A DNA stretch of 64,000 nt, from NCBI RefSeq assembly GCF_000224145.3, contig NC_020166.2:7650050-7714049 (forward strand), written 5' to 3'. Below, one piece after another: positions 11,001 to 24,165 of the stretch. The position numbers were made by a program, and so were the translations under genes. Within the stretch, counting starts at the first letter, position 1, and each line of letters begins with the position of its first letter. Origin of the DNA: Ciona intestinalis. Taxonomy: Eukaryota > Chordata > Ascidiacea > Phlebobranchia > Cionidae. The notes beneath the pieces were generated by a model. That model made no database searches. It saw only the letters and a list, made by a program, of their open reading frames with translations, and was not told the DNA's origin.

Positions 11001-14000
11001 AAAACCTGGGAAAATAAGTTTTTGTTGTTGTGTGGTGCACACTATGTATTTGGACGATTTGTGACAAATGGCAACTAATTTTTATTCAACATAAATATTA
11101 CGTATATTGTGTGTCATTAGACTGCACACCATGCACGGTATCATTATACACTATATGCCAATGCCGTTAGATTATAAAGTTTGAAACATTTGTGCGTGGT
11201 TGTTTTTTACTACATTTTCTACAATTTGCACGACCGCTATTACTTGTTTTAAGTGTCTTGCCCAAACGGATATATGCGGCTGGCAGCAGCAAGCTTTGAA
11301 CACAGTAGCCTTGAGTCAAGTACCCTAAACACCCACTTAATACGATGATATAATCACCTATTCATGTCCTAATGTCTAATCCAAACAAAAAAGTTTCATA
11401 CGTCATATTTAAAAGCTAGCGCGAAGTGTATGAAACAGAACACCTGTGTTATAACGAGTGTTATTTCCAGATAAACCAGGGTTTATTTTAAACGACCCAC
11501 CACATTTCAGCCAGGTATTCACTACTTACTTTATAATATTCGTTGGTGTAGATTGTGATGGGATGGCCCACAACAGACCCCCTCTATCCCCTATCCCATA
11601 GTAATGAGGTCCATCAAGTTGCGGAGGTTGTGACCACGAGTAACCACCATCGTCACTCACATAAACTTTGGGTGGGTTGAAATTTAAACCATCACCTGTA
11701 AAAAAAAATATTAGTAATTTTTTTTTTAAATGAGTAAACAATTACTAAAAAATAAAAATATGAACCCCCAATAGTTAAGATACGTTTTTATAAATCTTTG
11801 AATTTTCTTTGTTTTCTATGAGACAATAAAATAGAACGAAAAGGTGTCCCATGTTCCCCCACCAAACTATACATTCTGAATATTGTATTGTAAGCATAAA
11901 AAGTAAAATGCGCAAAGTACCAACCTATGTTTCCATGGGCAATAATTAATCCAACGGTGTTCTTGCTGGATAGTGGTAAGGCAGGTAGAGCAACATGCTT
12001 TGAAGCGCTGAAGTAATTATGGAGTTGAAGGTTGCACTGTAGATGTATAGAGTCATATTAGTTAAAAGTGGATGATAGCTTGAGAAGTGATAAAACTTAA
12101 CTTGTTGTATTGGGGGCTAAACTCATGTTAACAGTGGTCCACAGACCATTTAAGGGCATAAAAACAGAATTTTGTTAAACATGTAAACATGTGTATAAAA
12201 ACTTGAATTTTGTTAAACATACATTTTTACCATTTAGTGATGAGTATGAAAGTTAAAAACAGGAATTTTGTTGATCATTTAAATTTGTGTATAAAAACAC
12301 CAATTTTTAACTTTATTTCGGTTTAAAAAAATTTGGGTAACAAAAAATTAGTTTAAAAAAGCTAATATCAAGGCAATGCTGATTAAGCCTATATATATTT
12401 GAATAGGGTAAAAGGTACAACCTATTGCAAACAAATAATCCAAGTTATTTAACATTGACAAATCACACTTACAGCTTTTTCTGTTGCTGCACATTTACTA
12501 CCCGCAGGTGCTGTAAGTGTGTTCCAAGTTCCTCCTTTATCGAATGTAATTAAGGAATGAACGGTTTTGTCCTCACTTAGTTGGGACGTGATATACACAC
12601 CAGGCAGGGATAAAACCTGAGAGTTCAAAAATCACAATTTTAATTTTTATATGGGTGAGGACACCGTGAAGTCATGGGTGCCTAAGATGCATGGCCTTGA
12701 ATGTTAGGATAACCTATGCAAAAAATATAGATAGTAGATACACATAAACTCATAAGCAGTGGCACAGCCAGTGGGAGTTAGCGGGTCGCGACTCCTCCCC
12801 CCCTTATAAACCCCCCCCAAAAAAATTAATAAATAATTTAAAAAAAAATTGTTTTGAAATTTTTTTGATTAAACCCTTCCTCCCCTTATTTTTGGCTGCG
12901 CCACTGCTTATAAGGTATCAGTTATACTGGTGAGAGGTGATTATAATGTGATTTAGGTCAAAGCTGTGCAGTTTTACCTACAAACTAAATAACAAAGTAG
13001 GTATTTCTAGTGTGTGTGCTAGATTAGTTTTTAAACTAGAAAAACCTGCTGTCTAGATGTTGTATATCAAATTGGATGAAAAAAAATTATATATACACAA
13101 ATATTTTATAAAAGTTTAAGTATTATAACATGATTAATACACCACAGTGCCTAAGACACATAGGCATAAAATAATTAATATGTTTTGATCTAGATAAACT
13201 GAATTTTTAATCTATTTATTTTATTTACTGATTTTTTTTTAAGAAACAAATACTACTGTTTTTTTTACTGTTTATTTTTACCGATTTTATTTTAAGAAAC
13301 TGATGCTAACATTAGTACATTATATATGTTGGCATGTCTCAGTTACATAACTATAAAATATTACCAACTGGTGTTATGATCAGTTAAATATTAAAAGTAC
13401 AATGTACTACTTAATTCAATGGTGTTAGCTGTTTCCTGTCAGCCACACATGTTTACATGTTTTAAAAAAGATTCGAATAGGAAATATTTAATATGCTGAT
13501 TTCTGCTAACAGGATTAGTTGCCTAACAGTGTGTGCGACTGCAGGATTGTGTTTTTTTCACTTATTCCAGCCTTCTAGGTTAGGACTCCAGCAAATTGAA
13601 AAAAATGTCTTCTTTTGGTACTTTTTACATTGCCCAATTACTAAAATTAGGCACACACAAAAGTTGTACACACTGTAATAGAAGCTACAAAGAAATTAAT
13701 CCAGTTTGATATATTTATATAGTAGTGTGGGAAGATGGGACCACTTTACAATCTATTTTTTTTCTTGTCTCATTTGGTAGTAAACAACAAAATTCAAAAA
13801 ATTATAAATGGTACTCTCACGACTCCCATACACCATTGTTAATTGTTTAAAACTCGATATGGATATTTTGATATTATAAAATAATGTGCCCCGTCTTCCC
13901 CCACCTTACTATATTTGTATAATTGACTTTATGATACAACATGTAAATAAGCCCGACACCAGGAAATTGCTAAGACCATTGAACCAAGTAGCACATTGTA

Positions 14001-17000
14001 CTATTAATATTCAATTGATTGATTGTAATAACGATTGTGTATCACAGGCTGTTTACACGTTAGTGTATAAAGGTGTTCATTTTTAAGCACCTGTGCCGTA
14101 ACCTCATCCATATATTATGGTTATAAATAATTAAATAAAAAGGTGCCACATTGAATACTGAACATGAAGTGATATTTTAAAACAACACCAGTATAATATG
14201 AGGTATATTTGTATTAAAAAATGTCTTGTATCGTGTAGTACTACAAAGAGTGTTTAAATCTCCCCAAAAAAGAGTGTCTACCCAACTTAATCTACCCAAC
14301 TACCCAACAAAGAATGTTTTAATCGAAGGTATTTGATCTAGATTGAACAAAGCCTATACACTAGAAAGAACAAACCAATCAAAATGCAATTAACTTGAAA
14401 TTACTTTTAATATTTTAACAAAAAAAAAAGTTAACAAACTAATAACAAATATATATATTCTAATATCAATACCTCTTTGGTACAATTTCTATCATGTTAT
14501 ATATGTAACAAGATGCTTAATTTCTCACCTTGTAAAAATCTGTGATTCCTTTATTGTTTGGGTAAAGATGATTTGAAAGTGACTTTGAAAATATAATTCC
14601 CCGCTCATCAGAAGTATATATGGTTCCAAAACCAGTGTCTGTAAAGAGTTCATAAAGGCAGTGCAGAAAAAAAAGTTAAATTTAAACAAAAAGCAGTCCA
14701 GGAAAAAACATACCTTGACTGACATAAATAATAACTCACATAATAGGAAACGCGTAAGATTGGTTTCAAACTACACCATTATGACTTTTTTACTATTTTC
14801 TAAGCGGAGGGGTTCTAATTTTACAAAAAAAAAAATACAAAAGAAAAGTTTTTTTTTTAATATTTTAAAAAAAATATTCAAAGGGGGTTTGGCCCTCATG
14901 ACCCCCCCCCCCTTGTATAGGCCCCTGCAAAGCACTTACCACCCTCTACATCCACATGAATAAACACCATATCTTCACTCATGTCAAGGAGGGAATAGAA
15001 TTGCTTTCGGTTAATAAGTGGAAGTTGTGCAGCATCCCATGAATCGCCGTGGTTTTTTGACACATGCATTACACGACTGCCGTTTTTCTAGAAATTAAGA
15101 ATATTCAAATTTACTACTAAATTTCACTATTTTGATAATATTTTTTACAATGTTTAACAATTATATTTTATGTTGTTTAGGTAGGATACAGTTCTTATAG
15201 AAAATTCTTTAGGAACTTAATATTGTTGTAAACAATTTTGTTTCTTTACGTTACTATTGTTCTAAAAACCAAGAAAATTCGAATTTACTGCTTAATTTAA
15301 CTATTTAATATTTTTTGGCAACATTCATCAAAAACCATTTATGTTGATTAANNNNNNNNNNNNNNNNNNNNNNNNNNNNNNNNNNNNNNNNNNNNNNNNN
15401 NNNNNNNNNNNNNNNNNNNNNNNNNNNNNNNNNNNNNNNNNNNNNNNNNNNNNNNNNNNNNNNNNNNNNNNNNNNNNNNNNNNNNNNNNNNNNNNNNNNN
15501 NNNNNNNNNNNNNNNNNNNNNNNNNNNNNNNNNNNNNNNNNNNNNNNNNNNNNNNNNNNNNNNNNNNNNNNNNNNNNNNNNNNNNNNNNNNNNNNNNNNN
15601 NNNNNNNNNNNNNNNNNNNNNNNNNNNNNNNNNNNNNNNNNNNNNNNNNNNNNNNNNNNNNNNNNNNNNNNNNNNNNNNNNNNNNNNNNNNNNNNNNNNN
15701 NNNNNNNNNNNNNNNNNNNNNNNNNNNNNNNNNNNNNNNNNNNNNNNNNNNNNNNNNNNNNNNNNNNNNNNNNNNNNNNNNNNNNNNNNNNNNNNNNNNN
15801 NNNNNNNNNNNNNNNNNNNNNNNNNNNNNNNNNNNNNNNNNNNNNNNNNNNNNNNNNNNNNNNNNNNNNNNNNNNNNNNNNNNNNNNNNNNNNNNNNNNN
15901 NNNNNNNNNNNNNNNNNNNNNNNNNNNNNNNNNNNNNNNNNNNNNNNNNNNNNNNNNNNNNNNNNNNNNNNNNNNNNNNNNNNNNNNNNNNNNNNNNNNN
16001 NNNNNNNNNNNNNNNNNNNTTACTATATACAAATTCTATTGAGAAAATCCAATGAAATTTAACCCTAAACACAATCAAAACTGCTTTAGTTTAATTTAAT
16101 ACATAAAAAGTGTCTTAAAAAAAAATTAGTAATTATAATATAGCCTATATTGGGAGTTGTAACTCACCCCTTGAAATTGCACAGATAGAAAGAGAAAAGT
16201 GTCTTGTACAGCAAAGCTATGAACATCTTGTGCTAAACGTACTGATACTTCAGTAATTGCATTCTCTCTGTACAGCTCATTGGTGATACTGTTCTCTGTG
16301 GACAACATAATAGGCGTAATGTTAAGGGTGCATGGGTATCATTGTCTTCATTGGTGCATAATTTTTGAAAAAGTTCCCATAAGTTTTAAAAGATGAAAGT
16401 TTATGCTGGCGAAAACATAAACAATGTTAGCTTTTATTTGGGAAAAAAACTGTTCATTGCACTATCACCGCTGTATAGTGTTTATTTTAAGACATGTTTG
16501 TAAGATAGGCTATTGAATTGTTTATGTATTTATACTGGGTACTCATGGGTACTCTGATTTATTTTCAGGGTATATACCGAATCCTGCATAAATATGTTTG
16601 ATACCATGCATCAATGCATGTCACCTTAAACTTTAAAACGAAAGTGTCAAAATATATTTTAACAACTCAGTTTTGAGGTGTCTATACAAACAAGGGAAAA
16701 AAAAAAAATATATATATATACTACATTCATAAAAGTACATAAATCAATGAGTTTCTCTTGACAGCTATATGGGTGTAACTGCGTTATGCACATCAATACC
16801 ATTTCGTATTTATTATTAAAGAGTTAAAAATTGTAAATACATAACAGTGCTGTTCTGCTAAATTTTTGGTGGATTAAAACCCTTCCCTTCACAAAACCAA
16901 AACTATGTTAGCAAAACAAAAAAACCTATTAAAATAATGCATTTGGACAACTAATAACAACTTCTACATAGCAGAGAAACCCTGCTTATGATTAGAACTT

Positions 17001-20000
17001 ACTAGACATAGATTGACTTGGGTCATAAGTGAAGTAAAAATAATCGCCATCAGTTGGGTCCCAGGATATAGTTTGAACGTAACTTTGAACTAATTTCCAC
17101 GAGCTTCCAAAGTCTGAAGACAACCATAATTCACCATGGCTTACAGATTGGGCAAGCAGTCTGAGGACAAAATGTTTTTTTAAAAAGGAACAAAAAATCT
17201 AAACAAATGGGAACAAAAACATCCAGAAAAATGTCTAAACATTTAAAATCTAAACATCTTTTTTTTGATAACATATTCTAAAAATAAACTTGGAACAAAA
17301 AAATTAAACCTAAACTCTAGACATTTAAAAAAAGAATTCTAAACACATCCTGTTTAACAGGTACATATATTATATATATATATAATATATAAATTTAAAG
17401 CATGGTAAGGTCACAGCTATAAAATATGACGTTACAATCATGAGACTTTGTGAGTCATGTGCAACTTGAGAGTTTGAGACATTTTTGTAAATTGTAAAAG
17501 AATCAAAAAGCTTACTTTGGGTTTAGATTAAGAATTATGAATAAACATCTTTTTAAAGCGTTAAAATCAAAAACAGCCATCGGCTTGGCGGTCATGACAC
17601 GATTAAGAACGGATAATTTGGAAGATCGCACCCTCCTGTCTTGTGAAGACATTGAAGAGGGTCTCCGGTTGTGTCTTAACGCTACATGTTTTGCGTTTCA
17701 GGGTGCATTCTACCAACAAGTGTTCGGTACAGCGATGGGTTCGCCCATCTCTGTCGTCATTGCAAACGTCGTTATGGAGACTATTGAAGAGGAGGCCCTC
17801 GCTACTTTCATGCATCCTCCTCGATACTGGAAGCGCTACGTTGACGACACTTTTGCCATCATTGCGGCGGAACAACTTCACCCTTTTCTGGATCACTTAA
17901 ACGGAATAGAGGAGTCCATCCAGTTTACCCTAGAAAGAGAGAACGAAGGGAAAATAGCGTTCTTAGATGTTGAGGTGAGTCGAGACAAAGAAGGAGGAAT
18001 GAAAACCAATGTGTACAGGAAACCTACCCACACTAATCGCTATCTATCTTTTTGGTCAGCTCATCCGATCGAACATAAAAAAGCGGTAGTAAGGTCCCTA
18101 AAACACAGAGCAGAGGCTTTGGTGTCCGATCCACTACGTCTACAAGATGAAATGAAATTCATTAAAGACGGGCTTCGGTACAACTCATACCCGCCGTGGA
18201 TGGTAAAATGGAAGCCAACACAGAAACCCAAAGAAGTAACACCTACTATTGCTACTGTGATCCTCCCGTATGTCCCAGGCCTATCCGACACTTTAAGGAG
18301 AATGCTTACCGATCACGGTATTAAGGTTTATTCAAAGCCGCACACAACGCTTCGCAGCCTGTTATCTCACCCCGTTGAGAATCAGGCAACTGAGCCCAAG
18401 GGGGTTGTGTATTTGATTCCCTGTGGTGACTGTGAGGGTGTGTACATCGGAGAAACGGGCAGAGCTCTAAAAACGCGCTTGAAAGAACATCGCCGAGATG
18501 TCGCAGCAAAGGACGCGAGCAAGACGGCTCTGTCCAAGCACTCAACTGTATGTAGTCACCGAGTGGCGTTTGAGAACGTTCAAATTCTCGAACGGGAGAC
18601 CGACTTGACCAAACGATTGTTTTTAGAGACTCTACACATTCACAAACACCGAGAATGTGTCAACAACAAAGAACAATGCACCTATTTCCCCACAGTTTAC
18701 AACAACCTGATATAAAAAATTTTTCTGTTTCCGATTTTTCACGTGACTGCCGTTGTGCGTTTGCCCTTCCACCGTCTCTTCCTTACAGTGCCCTTATCAC
18801 GTTAATATCGCCTTTTTCTCACCTTTTCTGCTTTTCGCTTGTAGTAACTGTTGCGTTTTATTCCCTGATGAAGTCTCGCCGTATGGCAGACGAAACGTTG
18901 GAAATACACTATACGTTTTTTATACCAGATGAGCCATTGATTTATTGTTCAGCCATCGGCTTGCCTAACTAGTGTTAAATAAAGATGATTTTAATATATC
19001 GGTTGGTAAATCCTGGTTTTTGACATTTTTATATTTATAAAGTAATTAAATCAAGTTTGGATGTATTAGTCCATTTATAAAGTAAATAGATCCCTTTACA
19101 CAACAAAAACACTGACTTCAAATTTCATTTTTACAATCCAACACAGTTAATTCAATACACATCCACAACAATTAACAAAGCCATTTAAAATGCTAAAAAT
19201 AAATCCTGGCAAGAAATATTAGGATAAACACAACACAGTTTAAGGTTTACTTACCTGTGTTTATTATGCGCATTAAACTTAATTGAAGAAACATCAATTT
19301 TAAAGGGAAGGAGAATTTTACTGAATGTCAAGCCCGCATCATTGGTTGTGTATATAGTAGTGTGTCGGGAGGTGGAAAACGGAGGGTCGTATCCAAACAA
19401 AATCACCTGGAAAGTAAAAGTGATGACGTAAAACTAATCAAAGCACTATGTTGGCGTTGTCTTTAATTAATGCATTACTATGACAAATGTAACTTGCTTA
19501 TCCTTCAGTGGCTGAAAAATGGCAGTCCTTATAAAAGGGTGTTAATACACCTCGTGTCAGTTTAAAAGTTACCATGTATGTTACTTTGTGGGTGATTGTT
19601 TTATAGGGATTATTTATGAATGGCTAATAATTTGGACAACCCATTAGTGACCACTGGGTTGAAGCCGTTAAGTGTCTTTCCCATGAACACATAAAACTTG
19701 TAATGTTAGAAACTAGAACCACATTTTTATAAGTATAATATATAGCCTAAGCCCTAATACATATAATATTGGTTTATTAATATAAATTTATTGCTAAATA
19801 AACCTTAAATATTAATTATTAGGTGGGCGGCCTGGGCCTATAGTTTAGGTTCTAGCATTTACAGTTAAATTATGTTAAAAGTTAGAAGCTGTACATTATT
19901 TAGTGCAACACACTTTTAAACTACCTAAAACACAAGATGGGTCTATCTAATTTTTACAGAATGTTTACACAAAGATTATAAAACTCAAACAATCTATTAA

Positions 20001-21622
20001 TAAGTAACAAGCATATACACTGATTCACTGAATATTTTATATAGTCGAGTGGAGGAAGATAGGGCACCTATAGCACTGTTATACAAATATCCTGATTGCG
20101 TTTTAAACAATGAACAACCGTCTGTGCGAATCGCTATGGTTTTGTAGTTCTTTGAATGTTCTTTGTTCACTATCAAATGGCACAGGAATATAGAACGAAA
20201 ATATGTCCCATTTTTCCCCAGCCTACCATCGTACCATGTTATCATTCAGTATTCGGGAAAATTAAATTTAAAACAAAACAAAGTCCCACCATGTTTGTAT
20301 CAGTTGGGTTGACTTGCATACCACCAGATTTGCGTATGTAACCATGGTCAATACGAGAGGATATGTCTTCAAAAGTTCTAAAGTAAAGTTGTATTAAAGA
20401 GATGTAAAGTGAAGATAGTAGCTAAAAGTGTTCCTAAAACATAGATTTACATAAAATGGCAGTGACATAAATTATATTCTATGGGGTGAGATGTGCATAT
20501 GTTGTTCTAAATAGCAAAATAGGGTATATGTATTAATGTACACAATATTCAATTAATTTAATTAAGCTTTAACATTTTAAGATAACTAGTTCACAATGGC
20601 ATGACCTTTGGCATTATTGTTTTCATAAATATATATATAATATTAATTTTATTTGTCTCTTTGATTATGGTAGCGAAGATTTAAAAATGTTTTAAACAAA
20701 ATGACAGGATATAGCGACAAAACAGAAAGTGTTAAATATATTTCAATTTAATTGGAAGAAAATAAGCGTGGTTGCAGCAACTGAATATATATAGTTCATA
20801 TAAATTGGCACAACTTAAAAATAATAAACTTACTTTCCACGATCATGGCTTCTGTATAGTTTTGAAGCTTGAGATACAAACATGCTGGTCATTGTAGTTA
20901 GACCGAGAATAACTCCATCACTACCAGACCATGTCAGGGAAATTGAAGGATTTGTATCTTGCGTGAATTTGTGCTGTGATAAATTTGTGATGACAAATTG
21001 AAACAGGGACCTTTATATTGAACATAGTTACATTCTTACATAGGTGTCAGGATTTTTCAGTTTATAAAACAATCTTGGGTGTTATATGTTAAAATACATA
21101 ATTTTGTCTTGGGAATTTTTTTCAAGTTTATTTGTTGAGGTTTTTTTTTACTTATAACTTGATTTTTTTCTTAAAAATTATCTTATAAATCAGTAAATTT
21201 GCAATAAAACCTAATGACAGTTCCTTTTCCAAACTAAGTGCTGACTCGACGGGTCGAAAAGGTACAGAATTCCCATAAGTTAAATAAACAAGATGACCAT
21301 ATTTCACTACAAAACAGAAATGACATATTATGCGAAAGTGAGCAAATTTGCTTGCACAATTTATTGTTCAAAATATTTCAGCATAAACACACATACAGAC
21401 CTGGGTACGACCGGGTGTAAGCTTGTTTACAAAATCCGCGGGTGGTACACAAGTGCTTGAAGTTGTATCTCTCTTATGCAAAGATGAAGTCTGATCTTCT
21501 TCTTCCGAACTTCTTTTATTTATTGAGTGAGATTTTTCAAACTCATAAACCAAATTTTGCGTTGATATTGCCAAAGATGGCAACAACGTTATTAAAATTA
21601 ACGATAATCTTAAACCTAACAT
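8009..21622 (-). CDS. SORT1: Sortilin, VPS10-domain sorting receptor
   Basis: Eighteen exons join in phase: 21401-21622, 20834-20973, 20290-20377, 19255-19406, 17003-17160, 16168-16295, 14940-15087, 14529-14638, 12473-12616, 11925-12036, 11530-11695, 10818-11005, 10373-10565, 9790-9904, 9028-9114, 8670-8830, 8246-8423, 8009-8026. The protein has a signal peptide ([18 protein letters not shown]), a propeptide with dibasic sites (NKR, HKR), and the VPS10 ten-bladed propeller with Asp-box blades ([16 protein letters not shown]). The 10CC module follows ([22 protein letters not shown]), then one membrane helix ([22 protein letters not shown]) and a short tail. The tail carries YRPI, a YxxPhi signal, and DDSDEDLLVT, an acidic-dileucine GGA signal. 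Family members carry cargo such as neurotrophin precursors and hydrolases between Golgi, surface and endosomes. The order matches vertebrate sortilin throughout. The assembly gap at 15352-16019 appears to fall in an intron. Confidence 0.95.
9465..9605. mobile_element. SINE family A fragment
   Basis: Contains GGCTGACAATTT, CTCATTAGTGACCACTGGG and GTGTCTTGCCCAAGGACACA, the shared core of family A. Similar partial copies lie at 11240-11335, 19600-19700 and 42600-42685. Confidence 0.7.
10615..10730. mobile_element. MITE half, TAGGGTGG family
   Basis: Only the right half is present, from GAAGATACGGTTTTATA to GATCTTCCCCACCCCATTAAATATA. A similar half copy is seen at 11765-11872. Both lie in sortilin introns. 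Confidence 0.65.
13718..13914. mobile_element. MITE, TAGGGTGG family
   Basis: Begins TATAGTAGTGTGGGAAGATGGGA and ends TCTTCCCCCACCTTACTATA, in a sortilin intron. The internal TTTGGTAGTAAACAA and AATTGTTTAAAACTCGAT are conserved. Confidence 0.85.
15352..16019. other. Assembly gap (668 N)
   Basis: A run of N inside a sortilin intron. The exons either side (16168-16295 and 14940-15087) read continuously against the vertebrate sortilin order, so no coding exon is clearly missing. Open frames reported across it are artefacts of the N run. Confidence 0.95.
17537..18715 (+). pseudogene. Penelope-like RT (partial) plus GIY-YIG endonuclease ORF
   Basis: The 392-codon open frame has its first roughly 17 codons in host flank and the rest in the element. 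Reverse transcriptase landmarks are [19 protein letters not shown], the YVDDTF catalytic motif (residues about 100-105) and FLDVEV. The thumb region is followed by the GIY-YIG domain ([18 protein letters not shown], then [12 protein letters not shown]) with the paired Cys typical of this group. In intact elements the RT copies RNA at the target and the GIY-YIG domain nicks DNA. The N-terminal RT motifs are absent, so the encoded protein should not support transposition alone. No internal stop codons or frameshifts are seen, which suggests a fairly young insertion. Confidence 0.88.
17590..18949 (+). mobile_element. Penelope-like retroelement, 5' truncated
   Basis: A single insertion in a sortilin intron, antisense to the host gene. 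The open frame 17537-18715 covers the C-terminal part of a reverse transcriptase followed by a GIY-YIG nuclease, the diagnostic Penelope combination. The 3' untranslated part extends to about 18949. The sequence CAGCCATCGGCTTG occurs at 17574-17587 and again at 18950-18963, flanking the element and consistent with a target-site duplication. The fingers and early palm of the reverse transcriptase are missing, so this is a typical 5'-truncated copy. Confidence 0.88.
18865..18895 (+). ncRNA. Hammerhead-ribozyme-like motif in the Penelope element 3' region
   Basis: CTGATGA at 18865-18871 is followed by a hairpin: GTCT-C-GCC, loop GTAT, GGC-AGAC (18873-18891). GAAA then follows at 18892-18895. This is the order of a hammerhead core (CUGANGA, stem II, GAAA), and Penelope-like elements are known to carry such ribozymes. 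One A at 18872 is extra relative to the strict consensus. A complete stem III and cleavage site could not be drawn with confidence, so activity is uncertain. Confidence 0.5.
19600..19700. mobile_element. SINE family A fragment
   Basis: Contains GGCTAATAATTTGGACAACCCATTAG and the TTAAGTGTCTTTCCCATGAACACA phrase. It is incomplete and lies in a sortilin intron. Confidence 0.65.
20039..20231. mobile_element. MITE, TAGGGTGG family, inverted relative to most copies
   Basis: The internal phrases run in the opposite order to the 6961 copy: GATTGCGTTTTAAACAAT comes first and CTATCAAATGG later. The ends are ATAGTCGAGTGGAGG and TTTTTCCCCAGCCTAC. Located in a sortilin intron. Confidence 0.8.
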
Positions 21623-22365
21623 GGTGAACTATAGACTAGTACAGAAAAACTAGAAATATCATAAAGTTCATTCGTTAACAAAATAACATTACAATGTAAA
21701 CTTTTTGTGCATTTTCCCAGTTAATTTTCGTCAGGAAAACACAATTATATAATGAGTATCGTGAAACATTTTAAACCAAAAATTCATGGACATTAATCAC
21801 TTTACAAACATATTGATCAGCAAACTCTATAATATAAAATCTAATGTTTCTATGATTCTGGTCTATAGTCATCAGTTTGTTACGTCATTAGTTAAACAAG
21901 AAAGCACGGCTCAAACAAAAGAGCACGATCCTAGTCATTGGTAGTCATCGGTATTCATCAAAGGCTCTGGTATTCATATGGCTCTAGACAAAATAACCAA
22001 AAAGATCGAAACCAATATCTTTGCAATAACTAAGCTGCCATTTACAAAACTAAAAAGCAAAAAAATGTATTAAAAAAAGAAAAATACTGTTTGTTGCAAT
22101 ATGATATCAAAAATTGAAGAGTAAACTTAGATCCTGTCAGTTTCGTCATTGCTGAAATACGAAATTTTGTTAAGCGTGCATTGGAACCTGAGGTTTAGAC
22201 CAGAGTTGGCCAACTATCACGACGCCAAGGGTGCTGGCATAGTACTAGCGCATTGTGTTTACCAGATATTTAAGTATGATTAAAGCCTGCTGCTTGTTTT
22301 AGTCGGGCGTTTGTGTTTAAAATTAAGTAAGAAAAATTACCTCCGGTTTACAGACATGCGCGCCA
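21623..22365. other. Sortilin upstream / transporter array boundary
   Basis: About 740 bp between the sortilin start codon and the first transporter remnant. A family B SINE tail lies near 22185-22235. No open frame or clear promoter motif is recognised. Confidence 0.45.
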
Positions 22366-22437
22366 ATCAATTGTGCAACAGAAGAAATGTGTGAATACAG
22401 GGTTGAGCAGTGAGGAGTGTCGACTTCAAAGAAGGAT
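22366..22437 (+). pseudogene. Remnant of an SLC22-type transporter C-terminal exon (copy 0)
   Basis: The stretch around AATTGTGCAACAGAAGAAATGTG matches 23996-24062, which encodes the last residues of the broken transporter copy. Here the stop has become AGA (CTTCAAAGAAGG), and nothing upstream of it is recognisable. It marks an older tandem copy that has been lost except for its tail. Confidence 0.7.
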
Positions 22438-23367
22438 TGACCCAAAGATTATGTCATGATAGCCTCCCATTCAATCAAAAATTAAATAACCCGAACTATG
22501 TACTGCAAGCTGAGAATCGAACTATGTACGGTAAGTTGATGAAGCATAATTTGCATCAAATAACGCATGCTGTTTTATAAAATTATTAATATCCTGCCGC
22601 ATAAAGTGTTAATGGCGAAGTACGCTGTAAAACTGTCGTTGCAAATGAAAGAAAGCGAGAATTAAGTAAATACACATAGTATAATTGGTAACCAATAGTG
22701 CACGTCTATACCAAAGCTCATGTAGCAAATGATTTTTGTAGAATTTGGTATAAGGACGGACCTTGATACCTGATACTTAGGCCATAGCCCACAGGTATAT
22801 AAGTTTTTATTTCGATTAATTTTATGATTGGCACACAGGACAACCTATGTTTATAATTTAAAATGGATACTGAAAATTCAAAAACGAAGTCAACATGGAG
22901 TTTGTCAGAGTTTTACAAGTTCGGAAAATTCCAAAAGCAAATTATGCTTTTGTTGTTTCTGGCTTCTGTTCCAAACGGAATCTCAACAATTATTCTAGTT
23001 TTTATCTATGACGTACCGACGCATCATTGTAAACCTGACCCTACTATATCACTTGCAGTAAGTAATGTGTGGCTTAACTATCTTTAAAAGTGTAACATGC
23101 TGGGTGTCTTTTCGATTGCGTGACATGTGTTTAGACAAATTTTACACTTATAAGAGTGTAGGCAAAGGTTAAGGTGGAAAATGTTTTCGCTTTTTTTGTC
23201 CGATTTGACTATAAACAAAGGACATTTACAGGTTTATATATAACTGTAGCCCAGCTACCCAAAAACGAACTGCGAACAGGCTCGAGTTACAGAGCGGAAA
23301 CTGTGCATGAACGTGTATTGCCATGTCGTTTGTAACTATACATCAAGTTTAAGCAAAACATATTTTA

Positions 23368-23541
<174 letters not shown>

Positions 23542-23746
23542 TTAAGTTGTTTTAAGAAATTTAAGATTTTATGGTTTAGAGAAAAGTGTGTTCTGTTGTT
23601 CTGCTGATCATGAGTTATACATTAGAAGTTTTAGGTATAGAACACAAAATGGGCAACTGCTTTTATTTGGAAGCATAGTTGGGCTTTCAAGCTTAACTAT
23701 ACAATTTATCATCAATGAATCAAGTTTTACCATTTTGTGTTTTCAG

Positions 23747-23930
23747 CAAATGTCTGATTTGGAAAGCGAGACGATACTAAAGCAAAGAAAGGAGTTGCAA
23801 CTATTAATCGGCGAGTTAAAAGACAGAGATAAAGAGCTGAACGAAATGGTTGCCGCTTACCATCAACAACTGTCAGCTTGGGAGCGTGACAGACGCCGTG
23901 TTGTGAAACATAAACACAGGAAGAAGTATT
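23747..23930 (+). pseudogene. CCDC62-like coiled-coil exon fragment
   Basis: After a good acceptor (TTTTGTGTTTTCAG) the open frame encodes a charged helical stretch containing QRKELQLLIGELKDRDKEL and HQQLSAWERDRRRV. This resembles the conserved N-terminal coiled coil of CCDC62. The frame runs straight into transporter sequence at 23931, where it becomes meaningless and stops at 23962. It is a displaced exon, not a full gene. The family assignment is from recollection of CCDC62 and is moderately sure. Confidence 0.65.
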
Positions 23931-24046
23931 TCCGCCATGTGTTTGCCAGAAACTTTGAATGAACCAACACCAGATTCGATGAAAGATGCACTAACCAAAA
24001 TTGTGCAACAGAAGAAATGTGTGTATACAGTGCTGAGCAGTGAGGA

Positions 24047-24165
24047 GTGTCGACTTCAATGAACGATTAACCAAAAGATTGAGTCGATATAGCATCTTAT
24101 TTAATGTGTCGACTTCAATGAACGATTAACCCAAATATTGAGTCGATATAGCATCCCATTTAATC
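24047..24165. repeat. 59-bp tandem duplication between transporter copies
   Basis: GTGTCGACTTCAATGAACGATTAAC...ATAGCATC...ATTTAAT occurs at 24047-24105 and again at about 24106-24165 with few differences. It starts within the last codons of copy 1 and accounts for part of the longer spacer here than in front of copy 1. Confidence 0.85.

Noticed and set aside
15305..16078. Open frames of 230-257 codons
   Set aside because: They consist almost wholly of N from an assembly gap.
17603..17896. Minus-strand open frame opposite the retroelement
   Set aside because: Shadow frame of the Penelope-like coding sequence.
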